Positions 1-12,695 of a stretch of DNA of 64,000 bases are shown here, one piece after another. The stretch is from Rhabdophis nuchalis (taxonomy: Eukaryota; Chordata; Lepidosauria; Squamata; Natricidae), in assembly GCA_039707465.1 (NCBI GenBank), contig CM077643.1:201711605-201775604 (forward strand), given 5' to 3'. Below the pieces are notes generated by a model. It had not been told where the DNA came from, did not search any database, and worked only from the letters and a program-made list of their open reading frames with translations. Numbering within the stretch: the first letter of the stretch is position 1; every line of letters begins with the position of its first letter. The translations under genes were made by a program, and so were the position numbers.

Positions 1-640
1 TCCAGCTTGACATTTCACAGAAAAGTATGAGTCTCAAAACAGAGGTGTTTCAGTTAGAAAGTTAGTAACAAGATGTGTTCTTGGCATGCCAACAGTAGAG
101 ATAAAAGTTTCAAAAATTGAAATTTGCCAGCAATTACTGTCATCCTGTGATAAGGAAGGTGAAGAATTGCTTCAAAGTATTGTGACAGTCATAAAACAGA
201 GGCTCATTATAATGACCCAGAAATGAAGCTTCAGCCCCTGGAATATCATCACAAAGCTTTACCTGGAGGTGGAGGTGGGGAAATTAAAACCCAGGAAAAT
301 TCATGGTCATAGTCTTTTGGGGATGCAGATGTATAATTCACATGGATTTTCTTGAACCTAACACCACTTATCAACTCAGTGTTGTACTGCAACACACAAA
401 ACCTTGGTACAATTGAAAAGAACTCAAATTTGGAACTATAAGGAGGAAATGTGATAATTCTAGGTCTCACTCAAAAGGCCATTTCAGTTGCCAAGTGGAT
501 CTCATTGTGTTATCCCAGCCACCAAATAGCTCAGACTTGGCATGATACAACTTCTACATTCCCCAAAATTCAAAGAATACCTTTGCAAACATCAGCTCAA
601 ATGAAGAGGTGGAAAAGACCATTAGGACCTAGTTGAAGAA
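1..640 (+). pseudogene. Mariner transposase fossil, middle and C-terminal part
   Basis: Decayed coding remains of a mariner-family DDE transposase, the enzyme that cuts and pastes the element. Read across shifting frames, recognisable pieces appear in the family order. Around 120-180 is a stretch like CQQLLSSCDKEGEELLQSIV. Around 195-260 is an HYNDPEMK...LEYHHKA piece matching the usual HHYDPE...WHHK segment. Around 315-370 is FWDAD..IHMDFLEPNTT. Around 505-630 are remains of the PPxSPDLAPxD catalytic region followed by SSNEEVEKTIRTWLK. The frame is broken many times, so nothing functional is encoded. The copy runs off the left window edge and is interrupted on its right by an L2 insertion. 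The family match is recognised by eye. Confidence 0.72.
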
Positions 641-1660
641 AGTTATTTTCATTTCATTTCATTTCATTTATTCGACTTATTAACCGCCCCCTCTCCCCAA
701 AGGGACTCGGGGCGGTGCACAGGAAATATAAAAACACAATACTGTATATCACAAGATAACTACATAAATACTTAAAACTATATTAAATTTACACCCTGTG
801 CTAAAATCTACCCCATTAAAACTAATCCCTGAAGCCCAAGGTAGAATTTCTCTGCTAAAAAACTAAGGCTAAGTACAGTAGGTTAGGCCAGGCCGGCCTG
901 TTGGAAAAAGTAGGCTTTTAGTTGCTGGCGGAAGGAGCGGAGGTCCGTAATAGATCTAAGTTCGGGGGGTAGGTCGTTCCAGAGGGTCGGGCCCACCACA
1001 GAGAAGGCCCTTCCCCTGGGCGTCACCCGCTGGCATTGCCTAGTGGACGGCACCCGGAAAGTCCCTCTCTGTGGGAGCGAATCGGCCGAAGGGATGTATG
1101 GGGTAGGATGCGATCCCGCAGATAACCGTGCCATGGAGCGCTTTGAAGATGGTGACCAGCCCCTTGAAGCGCACCCGAAAGACCACAGGCAGCCAGTGCA
1201 GCTTGCGCAGGAGCGGTGTTACGTGGGAATACCTAGAGGTACCCAATATTGCCCGCGCGGCTGCATTCTGAACTAGCTGTAGTCTTCGGGTGCACCTCAA
1301 GGGGAGCCCCATGTAGAGAGCAATACAGTAGTCCAGCCGGGATGTCACGAGCGCATGAGTGACTGTGTGAAGGGCGTCCCGGTCCAATAGGGGACACAAC
1401 TGGCGTACCAGGCGAACCTGGTAAAATGCCCCCCTGGCCACGGCTGTCACATGATCTTCTAAAGACAGCCGGGTATCCAGGAGGACGCCCAAGTTGCGTG
1501 CCCGATGTTCACCCCCTATGGCCAGTGATGGAATCAACTGGTTGAACCGGGGCGCTGGGAACCACAGCCACTTGGTCTTGGACAGGTTGAGCTTGAGTCT
1601 GTTCCTTCCCATCCAGATCCGCACAGCTTCCAGACACCGGGACATCACTTCGACGGCATA
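641..1660 (-). mobile_element. L2-clade LINE fragment, 5'-truncated
   Basis: Minus-strand 3' portion of an L2-type retrotransposon. On the plus strand it begins with a TTTCA-repeat tail and the 3' UTR block whose core is GGGGCGGTGCACAGG near 706-722. It then reads into the C-terminal part of the reverse transcriptase ORF, with hallmark pieces DYCIALYMGLPL, LHWLPVVFRVRFK and LWNDLPPELR. The catalytic YADD motif is absent because the copy is truncated just after it, near the RCLEAVRIWMG motif. Several frame breaks separate the readable blocks. It sits inside the mariner fossil: mariner-like coding resumes to its right. No clean target-site duplication could be read. Confidence 0.85.
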
Positions 1661-1970
1661 ACTTTTGTTATAGTTTTAAGAATACTGTCCATTGTTGGCA
1701 GAATCAAGTACAGAATGGAGATGATTATGTGGAGAAGTACTGTAAATATTGGCAACAAGAACGCTCGTTCCAAGGATTATTTTCTTGTTTCATTTATACA
1801 AGTATTCCCATTTAAACTAAAGTTATGGAACTGGAGCCATTACTTTCCATTCAATCTTTGTAAGTTGCTTACTTACAAGGTTGTGGGACCTAAAGTATTT
1901 CTGCACATAAATGGTGCTAGTTTTTTGGTATTTTGGAGCATAGTGGTTATAAATTAATTATTGTTTTATT
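1661..1970 (+). pseudogene. Distal remnant of the interrupted mariner element
   Basis: Directly after the L2 fragment, one frame reads QNGDDYVEKY around 1700-1745. This resembles the GDYVEK end of mariner transposases, so the segment is taken as the continuation of the copy at 1-640. The rest, to about 1970, is AT-rich and was not matched to anything. The terminal inverted repeat was not identified. Confidence 0.45.
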
Positions 1971-2149
1971 AAAACATGCTTTTAGGCAAGGAAACTGTTG
2001 ATCATCAAGAGTGATGTTTGAAAGCATGCAAGTTTTGCCAGCACCAGATTGGTTACCTATTGCTTGTAAAACTTCTGGATCATAATAAACAGTTGCAACT
2101 TTTCAAAAATTTACTTTCCTTCAATAACTGCCAGTAATTATTTTGTTAG

Positions 2150-2259
2150 GAATGGAGCTCCATGAAGAACTACACAACTTAGGAACAAAGGAAGGCTTGA
2201 AAGGAAGAAAACTCAGCAAAGCAATCGAGAGTTTTGCGTGGAATATCACTGTGCTGAAG
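2150..2259 (+). CDS. Candidate single internal exon of an unidentified host gene
   Basis: A 110-bp open segment bounded by consensus splice sites: a pyrimidine-rich tract ending TTTTGTTAG at 2141-2149, and CTGAAG|GTAAAT at 2254-2265. After two nucleotides that complete a split codon, it reads 36 codons without a stop ([11 protein letters not shown]... [17 protein letters not shown]) and ends in phase 0. The peptide is charged and helical in character and could be part of a coiled coil. Codon use and composition contrast with the AT-rich flanks. No other exon was found, so the neighbouring exons would lie outside the window or escaped notice. I do not recognise the gene. The alternative is a chance open stretch, but the double splice signal plus balanced composition makes an exon the better reading. 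Confidence 0.55.
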
Positions 2260-2475
2260 GTAAATGCAAACTGAACAGTTTTCCTTCTGAAAAAATCTGT
2301 TTTGGCTATGTGAGATACTGACACAGTATTTTTTTTTCTCCCCGCAAACAAATCAGGAGTATTGAGCAGATAACAAGAACTTATTTACAGATAACAACCT
2401 ATTAAAGTAATTCTTAGTCAAATAAAAAAAAATTGACTGGTATAGTACAGTTCAAAGCAGAATCAGTTGTAGTAG

Positions 2476-5125
<2,650 letters not shown>

Positions 5126-5676
5126 TGCTTCTATGGATACCCAAGGAGTAGGCTTCTGTTTTTTGTGCAACAAAATTACTTGAGAGATTCTCTTCCTCTC
5201 TGAGGTCTACCATCCAGTACCTAGGAAATGATATTCTTTGTTGCTAAAGACATCCCCAGTGCTTTCATGCCACCACTAGCAATCTATCTATGGCTCACAC
5301 AAGCAGATGTAAACTGCTTGTTTGTAATTGTAATACATTCTTTGAGGAATGTATTATTCAGTGGTGTTTCTCCCCTGCTTTGCCTTTCTATACAGCTGAA
5401 ACTTGAAAAATTAGAATATTGTGCAAAAGTTCATTTATTTCAGTAATGCAACTTAAAAGATTAAACTAATATATGAGATAAGACTCATTACACGCAAAGC
5501 AAGATAGTTCAAGCTGTGATTTGTCATAATTGTGATGATTATGGCATACAGTTCATGAAAACTCTAAATCCACAATCTCAGAAAATTAGAATATTACATG
5601 CAATCAATAAAACAAGGATTGTACATAGAACAATATCGGACCTCTGAAAAGTATAAGCATGCATATGTACTCAGTA

Positions 5677-8067
5677 TATTATATTATATTTATTCAATTT
5701 ATACCCCGCCCTTCTCCAAACGGACCCAGGGCGGCGCACAGGAAAATTAAAATACATACAAAACATCATATAAAATTTAAAAAACTAATTCAATAGAACC
5801 TGTGCTAAAACCAGATTAAAATCCCCAAATTTAAAAACTATCTAAAAGTCAGTATAGGAGGCTACGCTAGGCCGGCTAGATGGAACAAATGTGTCTTAAG
5901 ACACTTGCGGAAGAGGCGGAGGTCAGAGATGGTGCGAAGTTCAGGGGGTAAGTCGTTCCAAAGGGCTGGACCTGCCACAGAGAAGGCTCTCCCCCTGGGT
6001 GTCGCCAGTCGGCATTGTCCGGCCGACGGCACCCTGAGGAGGCCCTCTCTGTGGGAGCGTATTGGTCTGAGGGATGTATGGGGCAGGAGGCGGTCTCGCA
6101 TATAACTAGGCCCCGAGCCATGGAGCGCTTTAAAGATGGTCGTCAGAACCTTGAAGCGCACCCGAAAGACCACAGGAAGCCAGTGCAGCTCGCGCAGGAT
6201 AGGTGTTATGTGGGAGTGTCTAGGCGCTCCCGTAATCACCCGCGCGGCTGCATTCTGGACTAACTGCAGCTTTCGAGTGCACCTCAAGGGAAGCCCCATG
6301 TAGAGAGCATTACAGTAGTCGAGTCGAGAGGTCACGAGGGCCTGAGTGACTGTGCGAAGGGCAGCCCGGTCCAGTAAGGGCCGCAATTGGCGCATCAGGC
6401 GTACCTGATGGAAAGCCCCCCTGGCCACGGCCGCCACATGGTCCTCCATGGACAGCCGGGAATCCAGGAGGACACCCAAATTGCGCGCCCTCTCCACGGG
6501 GGCCGGTGTTTCGCCCCCAATGGCCAGAGTTGGAATAATCTGGCTGAACCAGGGTGCCGGAAGCCACAGCCACTCAGTCTTGGACGGGTTGAGCCTGAGT
6601 TTGTTACTACCCATCCAGATCCGTACGGCCTCCAAACACCGGGACATGACCTCGACGGCATCGTTGGGGTGGTCTGGGGTGGATATGTACAACTGAGTAT
6701 CATCAGCGTACAGATGATATCCCACCCCAAAACCACGGATGATCTCGCCCAGCGGCTTCATGTATGTGTTGAACAGTAGGGGCGAGAGGACCGACCCTTG
6801 AGGTACCCCACATACGAGGGGCCTCGAGGCCGACCTCTGCCCCCCTGCCAACACATATTGCGACCGACCAGAGAGGTAGGAAGAGAACCACCGTAGAACG
6901 GTGCCTCCCAGCCCCAACCCCCCCAGTCGGCGCAATAGGATACCATGGTCGATGGTATCAAAAGCCGCTGAGAGGTCTAATAGGACTAGGATAGAGGAAT
7001 ATCCTCTATCCCGCGCCCTCCAGAGATCATCAACCAACGCGACCAATGCCGTCTCGGTGCTATGCCCGGGTCGGAAGCCGGACTGGCGCGGGTCTAGATA
7101 ATCAACTTCCTCCAAGTGTCGCGGAAACTGTTGGGCCACCACACTCTCAACAACCTTCACTAAAAAGTGAAGGTTGGAGACGGGATGATAGTTCTCTAGT
7201 AATGCTGGATCCAGGGACGGCTTCTTGAGGAGGGGCCTTACTACCGCCTCTTTCAAGACGGCAGGCAAGGACCCCTCACTCAAAGATGCGTTGACAATGC
7301 CCTGGAGCCAGCCTCGTGTCGTCTCCCAGGATGCCAGTACAAGCCAGGAGGGACACGGGTCCAATAAACATGTGGTAGCCCTAAGTCTCTTTGACAACTT
7401 GTCCATATCCTCGGTAGTAACAAAATCAAACTCCTCCCAAGATGGTGTCTCAAGAGCAACCTCGGACCGCTCAGCTGGACCACTGTCGATGGAGGGCAGC
7501 TCGCTCCGAATCCGAGTGATTTTCTCCTGCAGATAAATCCCAAATTCCTCTGCTCGACCCTGTAGAGGAGCTTCCCGCGGCCTCTGTTGAAGGAGGGAGC
7601 GGGTCACCCCAAACAGGGCGGCAGGGCGGTTATCTGCGGATGCAATAAGAGTGGCACAATACTCCTGTTTGGCCACTCTTATCGCCACCAGGTAAGTCCT
7701 AATGTAGGTTCTCACTAGTGTTCGGTCGGCTTCGGAGCGAGAGGATCTCCATCTGCTCTCTAGGTGTCTCTTGTGGCGCTTCATCTCCCTAAGCTCCTCG
7801 GTGAACCAAGGAGCCCGGGTGGATCGTCGCCGCAAGAGAGGCCGCTCGGGCGCGACTCGGTCCAAGGCCCCCGTGGCCGCACTTAACCATGCGGCCACTA
7901 GGTCCTCAGTCGAGTCTCGGGGCAAGTCCACAGGAATTGGCCCAAGCTCCCTTTGGAACCTTACCGGGTCCATCAGAAGCCTGGGGCGGAACCATATAGG
8001 AATATCCGGTTCCGCCTCCCCGCGATGGGGTGTAGCGATCGGAAAGTCGAGCCGAAGGAGAGCGTGA
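5677..8067 (-). mobile_element. Young L2-clade LINE inserted in the Tc1 element
   Basis: A 2.39-kb 5'-truncated L2. Its 3' end is on the left, with a TATTA-rich tail at 5677-5695 and the 3' UTR block ending near 5735. It is truncated inside the last part of the endonuclease domain. The six bases TCAGTA occur at 5671-5676 and 8068-8073. Joining these restores a continuous Tc1 noncoding region, so this is the probable target-site duplication. Because its ORF is unbroken, it is likely the youngest L2 in the window. Confidence 0.88.
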
Positions 8068-8099
8068 TCAGTACTTGGTTTGGGCCCCTTTTGCAGCAA
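5862..8099 (-). CDS. Intact L2 reverse transcriptase ORF with a Tc1-derived N-terminus (745 codons)
   Basis: An uninterrupted reading frame for an L2-type ORF2 C-terminal portion. The first ten or so residues (MLQKGPKPST) come from the flanking Tc1 DNA. L2 coding starts with DHALLRLDF, the last strand of the endonuclease, so the EN catalytic core is missing. The RT domain looks complete: LVLLDLSAAFDTIDHGILL, GVPQGSVLSPLLFN and catalytic LYADDTQLY are all present. They are followed by the L2-specific C-terminal blocks DYCNALYMGLPL, ELHWLPVVFRVRFKVL and LWNDLPPELR, ending HLAGLA. Translation of the chimeric start is not implied, since no promoter is visible and no upstream EN is present. It is best read as a recently dead retrotransposon with preserved RT, not a host gene. 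Confidence 0.8.
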   Translation of the reverse strand: MLQKGPKPSTDHALLRLDFPIATPHRGEAEPDIPIWFRPRLLMDPVRFQRELGPIPVDLPRDSTEDLVAAWLSAATGALDRVAPERPLLRRRSTRAPWFTEELREMKRHKRHLESRWRSSRSEADRTLVRTYIRTYLVAIRVAKQEYCATLIASADNRPAALFGVTRSLLQQRPREAPLQGRAEEFGIYLQEKITRIRSELPSIDSGPAERSEVALETPSWEEFDFVTTEDMDKLSKRLRATTCLLDPCPSWLVLASWETTRGWLQGIVNASLSEGSLPAVLKEAVVRPLLKKPSLDPALLENYHPVSNLHFLVKVVESVVAQQFPRHLEEVDYLDPRQSGFRPGHSTETALVALVDDLWRARDRGYSSILVLLDLSAAFDTIDHGILLRRLGGLGLGGTVLRWFSSYLSGRSQYVLAGGQRSASRPLVCGVPQGSVLSPLLFNTYMKPLGEIIRGFGVGYHLYADDTQLYISTPDHPNDAVEVMSRCLEAVRIWMGSNKLRLNPSKTEWLWLPAPWFSQIIPTLAIGGETPAPVERARNLGVLLDSRLSMEDHVAAVARGAFHQVRLMRQLRPLLDRAALRTVTQALVTSRLDYCNALYMGLPLRCTRKLQLVQNAAARVITGAPRHSHITPILRELHWLPVVFRVRFKVLTTIFKALHGSGPSYMRDRLLPHTSLRPIRSHREGLLRVPSAGQCRLATPRGRAFSVAGPALWNDLPPELRTISDLRLFRKCLKTHLFHLAGLA

Positions 8100-8172
8100 T
8101 TACTGCCTCAATGTGGCGTGGCATGGAAGCTATCAGCTTCAATAGCGGCCTTCAGCTCTTCTGCATTGTTCA

Positions 8173-8177
8173 GTCTC

Positions 8178-8254
<77 letters not shown>

Positions 8255-8281
8255 CTTTATTGTCATTGTAAAAATTACATG
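8173..8281 (-). mobile_element. LINE tail with (AAT)n inserted in the Tc1 element
   Basis: A (TAA)n run at about 8178-8254 is followed by TCTTTATTGTCATTGTAAAA. On the minus strand this is an AATAAAGA-type LINE 3' end followed by its repeat tail. Known Tc1 sequence runs directly across the position (CTCAT on the left continues as GTCTCTCATC on the right), so this is an extremely 5'-truncated insertion. The same 3' end is seen at 10373. The LINE family is not certain. Confidence 0.65.
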
Positions 8282-8512
8282 TCTCTCATCTTTCTCTTGG
8301 CAATGCCCCATAGATTCTCTATGAGATTCAGGTCAGGTGAGTTTGCTGGCCAATCAAGCACAGTAATCCCACAGTTATTGAACCAGGTTTTGGTGCTTTT
8401 GGCAGTGTGGGCAGGTGCCAAGTCCTGCTGGAAAATGGAGTCAGCACCCCCATAAAGCTCATCTGCGGAAGGAAGCATGAAATGCTCCGAAATCTCCTGG
8501 TAGATGGCTGCG
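8282..8512 (-). pseudogene. Tc1 transposase, C-terminal catalytic part
   Basis: The minus strand reads VNAAIYQE..., ADELYGGADSIFQQDLAPAH, then WPANSPDLNLIENLWGIAKR and ends KMRDM near 8280. This is the end of the Tc1 DDE/D transposase. It keeps the second catalytic Asp (FQQD) and the third catalytic acid (Glu of LIENLWG), with the 34-residue spacing type of Tc1. The N-terminal DNA-binding domains are absent. The frame is disturbed upstream, where it meets the inverted segment. Confidence 0.88.
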
Positions 8513-8735
8513 TTGACCCTGGATTTAATGAAGCACAGTGGTCCAAAGTCCTCTTTTCTGATGAGAGCAACTTTTGCATCTCCTCCCAGAGTATGGAGGA
8601 AGAATGGAGAGATAGTTGAAGTTCAGTGTGAAGTTTCCACAGTCTGTGTTGATTTGGGGAGCCATGTCATCTGCTGCTGTTGGTCCACTGTGTTGGTCCA
8701 CTGTCAACGCAGCCATCTACCAGGAGTTTTTTTGT
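8513..8735 (+). pseudogene. Tc1 transposase segment in inverted orientation
   Basis: On the plus strand this reads NEAQWSKVLFSDESNF (first catalytic Asp in DESNF), then VLIWGAMSSAAVGPLCWSTV and VNAAIYQE. In an intact Tc1 gene these blocks lie just upstream of the minus-strand part at 8282-8512 and on the same strand. Here they face it. VNAAIYQE is encoded on both strands (about 8490-8512 minus and 8703-8730 plus), so the break is an inverted duplication and not a simple inversion. The pivot lies at CAGTGGTCCA near 8537. Internal stops are present. Confidence 0.8.
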
Positions 8736-10372
8736 TTGTTTTTTTGCTTCTGTGCATGTACAGAACAATTTTTATTGCATTGTGCATGTGTGTGCAGCAC
8801 GCATCAAGCGTGTGCACTGCACCCAGGAGCAAACCGGCAGTAATGACTTCTGGAACCTACCCATGATCAGGACATGTAATGTCCATGCATTTCATGACAT
8901 CACCTGCTAAAGTTTTGCTCTTAGAAAATAGCAGAGAGACTGCCTCTTTGAAGCCATTTATTTTGGCTCCCCCGTTTGGTGTACAACCAATAGGGAGCCA
9001 CAACAAATATATTATTTCAACCTGTGTAGACTTCAGATGTAACAGTAATATCATATCACGGAATGCAGATGGATACACCAATCTGCATCACTCCACTATC
9101 CAGTAGAAAAAGGAATACATTCCTGTCATCATTGGTATGTTTCTGAACTCCATTCCACTCCAGGGAGGAGAACTTTCAGATAAGACAAAAATGTTTATAC
9201 AGCTCACTTTTTTTGTTTGGTTCTTACTATTATTAATTACTTTGCTGAGTGCGGACAAAATTACTTGATTGGATTGTGAGTTATTGCTCAAGACTGTAAC
9301 TCATTAAAGGTCAAAGTATCCAGTTTTTAAAATTTAACTAGTTTTGTGGTTTTTACTCTCTATTACAATTGAAAAAAACTGTTGTTGTAGATGATCTGTG
9401 CTTTGTCTAGCATTCATTAGAGAGAATGGAGCCCCCAAATGGCAATATATTTTCCTAATATCCAAGCGTCAGATTTTATGAGGAAAACGCATTTCTGTTT
9501 TTGATCATACAGTATATAGACTGTCTCCTTTAAATATCCAGTTACCTCAGTGGAGCGATATGCTTTCTGAGGAGAAAAAAAAATCAAATTTGTTTCAGAG
9601 TAAGTATGCATACGATTGCACCATAATTAGTTATTGTTTTCCCCATTCATCTTCTGGATTCATAACAGTTTCTAGGGAAAAAAAGATTAGGAAATGACTT
9701 TTCTTCGGAATGCAACAGCCAGTATGAATGCTTCCAGATGGGGAATTGTTTTCAAAGAACCACTAGCTCATCTTGATAGCTTCTGGGGAGCCCTATACTG
9801 GGAAAGGAGGGATAAGTGTATGCATGTATCTCTTAACATCATACAACATTTCCCCTCGTTATTTCTGCAAACACATTTGTATCTGCCAGTGCACTTTTCC
9901 ACCATTGTCCTATTCATACTTTCACACTTGTGTGCATCTATCTCCATAGTTTTCCTATTCATAAATATTTTTCCACATCCATATGGCCTCCATATTCTCA
10001 TCCCTGAAAATAAAGAAGAACCTAATTTCTTGGAGATAGATCTCAAATATGAAGATGAAAACAGTGAGGTAGATTTTGAAGAGATGAAGGTGCTGGTCGT
10101 GGGGAGGTACAGTATGAGCTGGGAGACACTGGGCAGAGGTTCCCATGACCAAAATAAATACTTAGAGATGATTCAATGAACCTATTCACTCTAAGAAGAA
10201 TGACATGTTTAGTAGAATAATTCTGTACCATGTTAAAAGAATTGAGTCAAGACTTTGAAACATTCTCTTTAAAAAGCAACAACAATAACAGTGACAAAGT
10301 AGCATTTTATTTCCAGAAATGTGTAATAAAATGCTAGGCTTACAGGGGGTCCAAGAAGAAAGTATAAGTATA
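8736..10372. other. No gene recognised; AT-rich, mostly unique
   Basis: The first 130 bases (T-rich run, CA/TG-rich stretch, then GGAACCTACCCATG near 8860) may be a decayed hAT-type MITE. A 161-codon open frame at 9694-10179 (+) shows no recognisable domain and no convincing splice sites and is taken as chance. Nothing else is identified. Confidence 0.5.
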
Positions 10373-10640
10373 TAACTATAATCTTTATTGTCACTGTACT
10401 TAAATACAACGAAATTGGTTTTAACCTCACTGGTGCAAAATTATAGCAGAAATGAAAAAAGAAAGAAAGAAAAAATCTAGCATGAGCATGGAGTGATTGC
10501 GGTTGTGTTTAAAAGTCTGACAGCCCAAGGATAGAAACTATCTTTAAACCTATTTGTTCGGTTGGCTATATTTTGATGTCTTCAAAATATTACATATCAG
10601 CTCAGTAATAAAAATATTGATGAAATGAAAAGCGCTGATG
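10373..10640 (-). mobile_element. LINE 3' end, minus strand
   Basis: It begins TAATCTTTATTGTCACTGTA and continues through ACGAAATTGGTTTTAACC and a GAAA-rich patch to a GTCTGACAGCCCAAGG segment. The minus-strand terminus matches the LINE tail at 8255-8281, and the AATAAAG end resembles the one at 16855-16945. The right boundary is approximate. Confidence 0.5.
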
Positions 10641-10791
10641 AAAAATGCTTCCGCCTGAGTCATCAAAGTAAAATGCTCTTTTGCAACTGTGTTTTGCATG
10701 CAGCTGTTTTATTCTTTATACTTCATGGCCTGCCATGCTATTCATTTTCAAATCACTAGAGACTTTTGAATCAGTGCATAAAACTTCAGTA

Positions 10792-11177
10792 CAGCTGGTC
10801 CTTGAGTTACAACCTCAATTGAGTCTGGAATTTATGTTGCTAAGTGAGAAATTTGTTAAGTGAGTCTTGCCCCATTTTACGGCTTTTCTTGCCACATTTG
10901 TTAAGTGAATCACTGCAGTTGTTAAATTAGTAACATGGGTGTTTAGTGAATCTGGTTTCCCTATAGATTTTGCTTGTCAAAAGGGGATCACATGATCCCA
11001 AGGCATTACAACCGTCATAAATATGAGCCAGTTGTCAAACGTCTGAATGTAAATCACGTGACCATGGAGATGCTGCATCAGCTATAAGTGTGAAAAATGG
11101 TCATCAGTCGCATTTTTCAATACCGTTGTAGCTTTGAACGGTCACTAAATGAACAGTTGTGAGTCTAGGACTATCTG
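10792..11177. mobile_element. Tigger-like TA-flanked MITE
   Basis: A non-autonomous DNA transposon starting CAGCTGGTCCTTGAGTTACAA and ending in the inverse form GAGTCTAGGACTATCTG, flanked by TA on both sides (10790-10791, 11178-11179). Interior phrases such as TTGTTAAGTGAATCACTGCA and CACGTGACCATGG recur in the copies at 31253, 47920 and 50834. No transposase is encoded. Assignment to the Tc1/mariner Tigger group rests on the CAGG-type end and TA target. Confidence 0.8.
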
Positions 11178-11179
11178 TA

Positions 11180-12694
11180 TTACAGCCCTGAAGCTAAGGA
11201 AGTAGTCCTAATATGACAGTTATCATGATTTGCATTTGGTGGACAATATCTTCTCATGCACATTTAAAACTAGTTTAGTAAAGTATTCATTAGTCTGAAT
11301 ACTTTTCAGAAATAAGAAATGTCAGAATCTTTGGGTGATTACCACTGAGCAGTGGGAATCATGGACTCAGCAAATAACAAATTGCTTATTTATTGTAATA
11401 GGCATATTTTCTTAAAAAGTGGCAAAGGTCTATTTCAAGCCACACCTGCCCAACATTGCTTATTAGTGTCCCTTTGAGCAAGGTCATAGTTTTCAAGATG
11501 ACAAGTGAATTTTGGAATTGTAGAACTTGAAAGTGGAACAGACTTGTGCCTGAAGTTTGTTTTATCCTGTCCTGAGGCTAAGTTCAAATCTCTTCTACAA
11601 ATATTCAAGATCAGGCCAAGCTAAGAATAATCCTTCCTCTGGTGAACCAATCAGAATGGAGAGAAGGAGTAAGAAAAAGAGATAATGGAATCTTGAAAGT
11701 GTACGAGGTGAGAGAGAGAAAGCAAGATTTTGCTAATGGTTACCTTTAGTTCCTTGTAGATTATCCTGGACAGAATGTTGCCTTCAACAAAAAATAAGAT
11801 CCAAGCTGTCTGTAAATAAAAAATTATGTAATATGTCCTTTCTTTTCTTACTGTACGCTAGGCCAATAAATGAAAAAAATACCTATTTTAAATTAATGAA
11901 GAGATAGGGAGGGCTCCCTCATCTCAGAGACCTCAAATATACGAGAATATCCATTTTCAGATATCTATCGATATAGATTTTCTCTCAAGGAAAAGGAGCT
12001 GTGCTTTGATGCTAACAACCACCACCACCAATGGGGGAACAGGAGTGGGGGACACTCAATATTCTAGTAACACGGACCTTTAGTGAATCACAACAATTCA
12101 TGAGATAACGTTTGCTGGGCACAGGGGGAAAAAACATACCTTGGATTTCAGCTGCCTAATATAAGAATTAGCAAGTCAGTTACTATCACTGTGTAAAGTA
12201 GTACATTGTGTTTTATTGTAAGCGCTAAATATAGCCTCACAGAATATTCCCTTAGATTTACAAACTTAATATTGATTTTCCATGTTGTTTATGATAAAGA
12301 AGGCTTGCTGAGGTAATGCATCTTACCTTGGGGAGATAAAGTAAAACCTATTTGTTTTCTTCGCTTCAGAAAGAAAAAAAATTCAAACTCTCAGACAATC
12401 ACTGACTTCATTTATTTTATACTCAACAGAAACCTGTAGCAGAATTTTTTCTTGCAAGAATAAAAGGTCACATCTGATAATGAACTTTGAATTATTTATC
12501 ATAACCAGACACATCCTAACAAAAAGTTGATTGCATATATACAAAAAAGGGGTTGATGATTGATCCCTCCGCTCAAATAAGATCTGATTTGCAACTGTTT
12601 ACAGAAATATTGCTTCCATTCGGAAAGCTGGGATTAGTCCAAGAGTAATAAACTGTTTAATAAACTGGTTTAAAAGGTAAACTGATTTAATCTT
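11180..12694. other. No gene or repeat recognised
   Basis: AT-rich, high-complexity sequence. Open frames are short, and no splice-bounded exon, RNA gene or repeat family was noticed. Confidence 0.5.
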
Positions 12695-12695
12695 A

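Larger units (their letters stand above)
5393..8735 (-). mobile_element. Tc1-type DNA transposon, interrupted and rearranged
   Basis: The left end starts after a TA at 5391-5392 with CAGCTGAAACTTGAAAAATT, followed by noncoding terminal sequence typical of a widespread vertebrate Tc1 family. It resumes at about 8074 after an L2 insertion, is interrupted again at about 8173-8281 by a LINE tail, and then carries transposase coding on the minus strand. The far end is replaced by an inverted copy of an inner part. Host-element sequence is therefore about 5393-5676, 8074-8172 and 8282-8735. The right TIR is not visible. Identification comes from the transposase DDE motifs plus the recognised terminal sequence. 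Confidence 0.85.

Noticed and set aside
9694..10179. 161-codon open frame, plus strand
   Set aside because: No recognisable domain, low-complexity hydrophobic middle, no consistent splice signals; likely chance.
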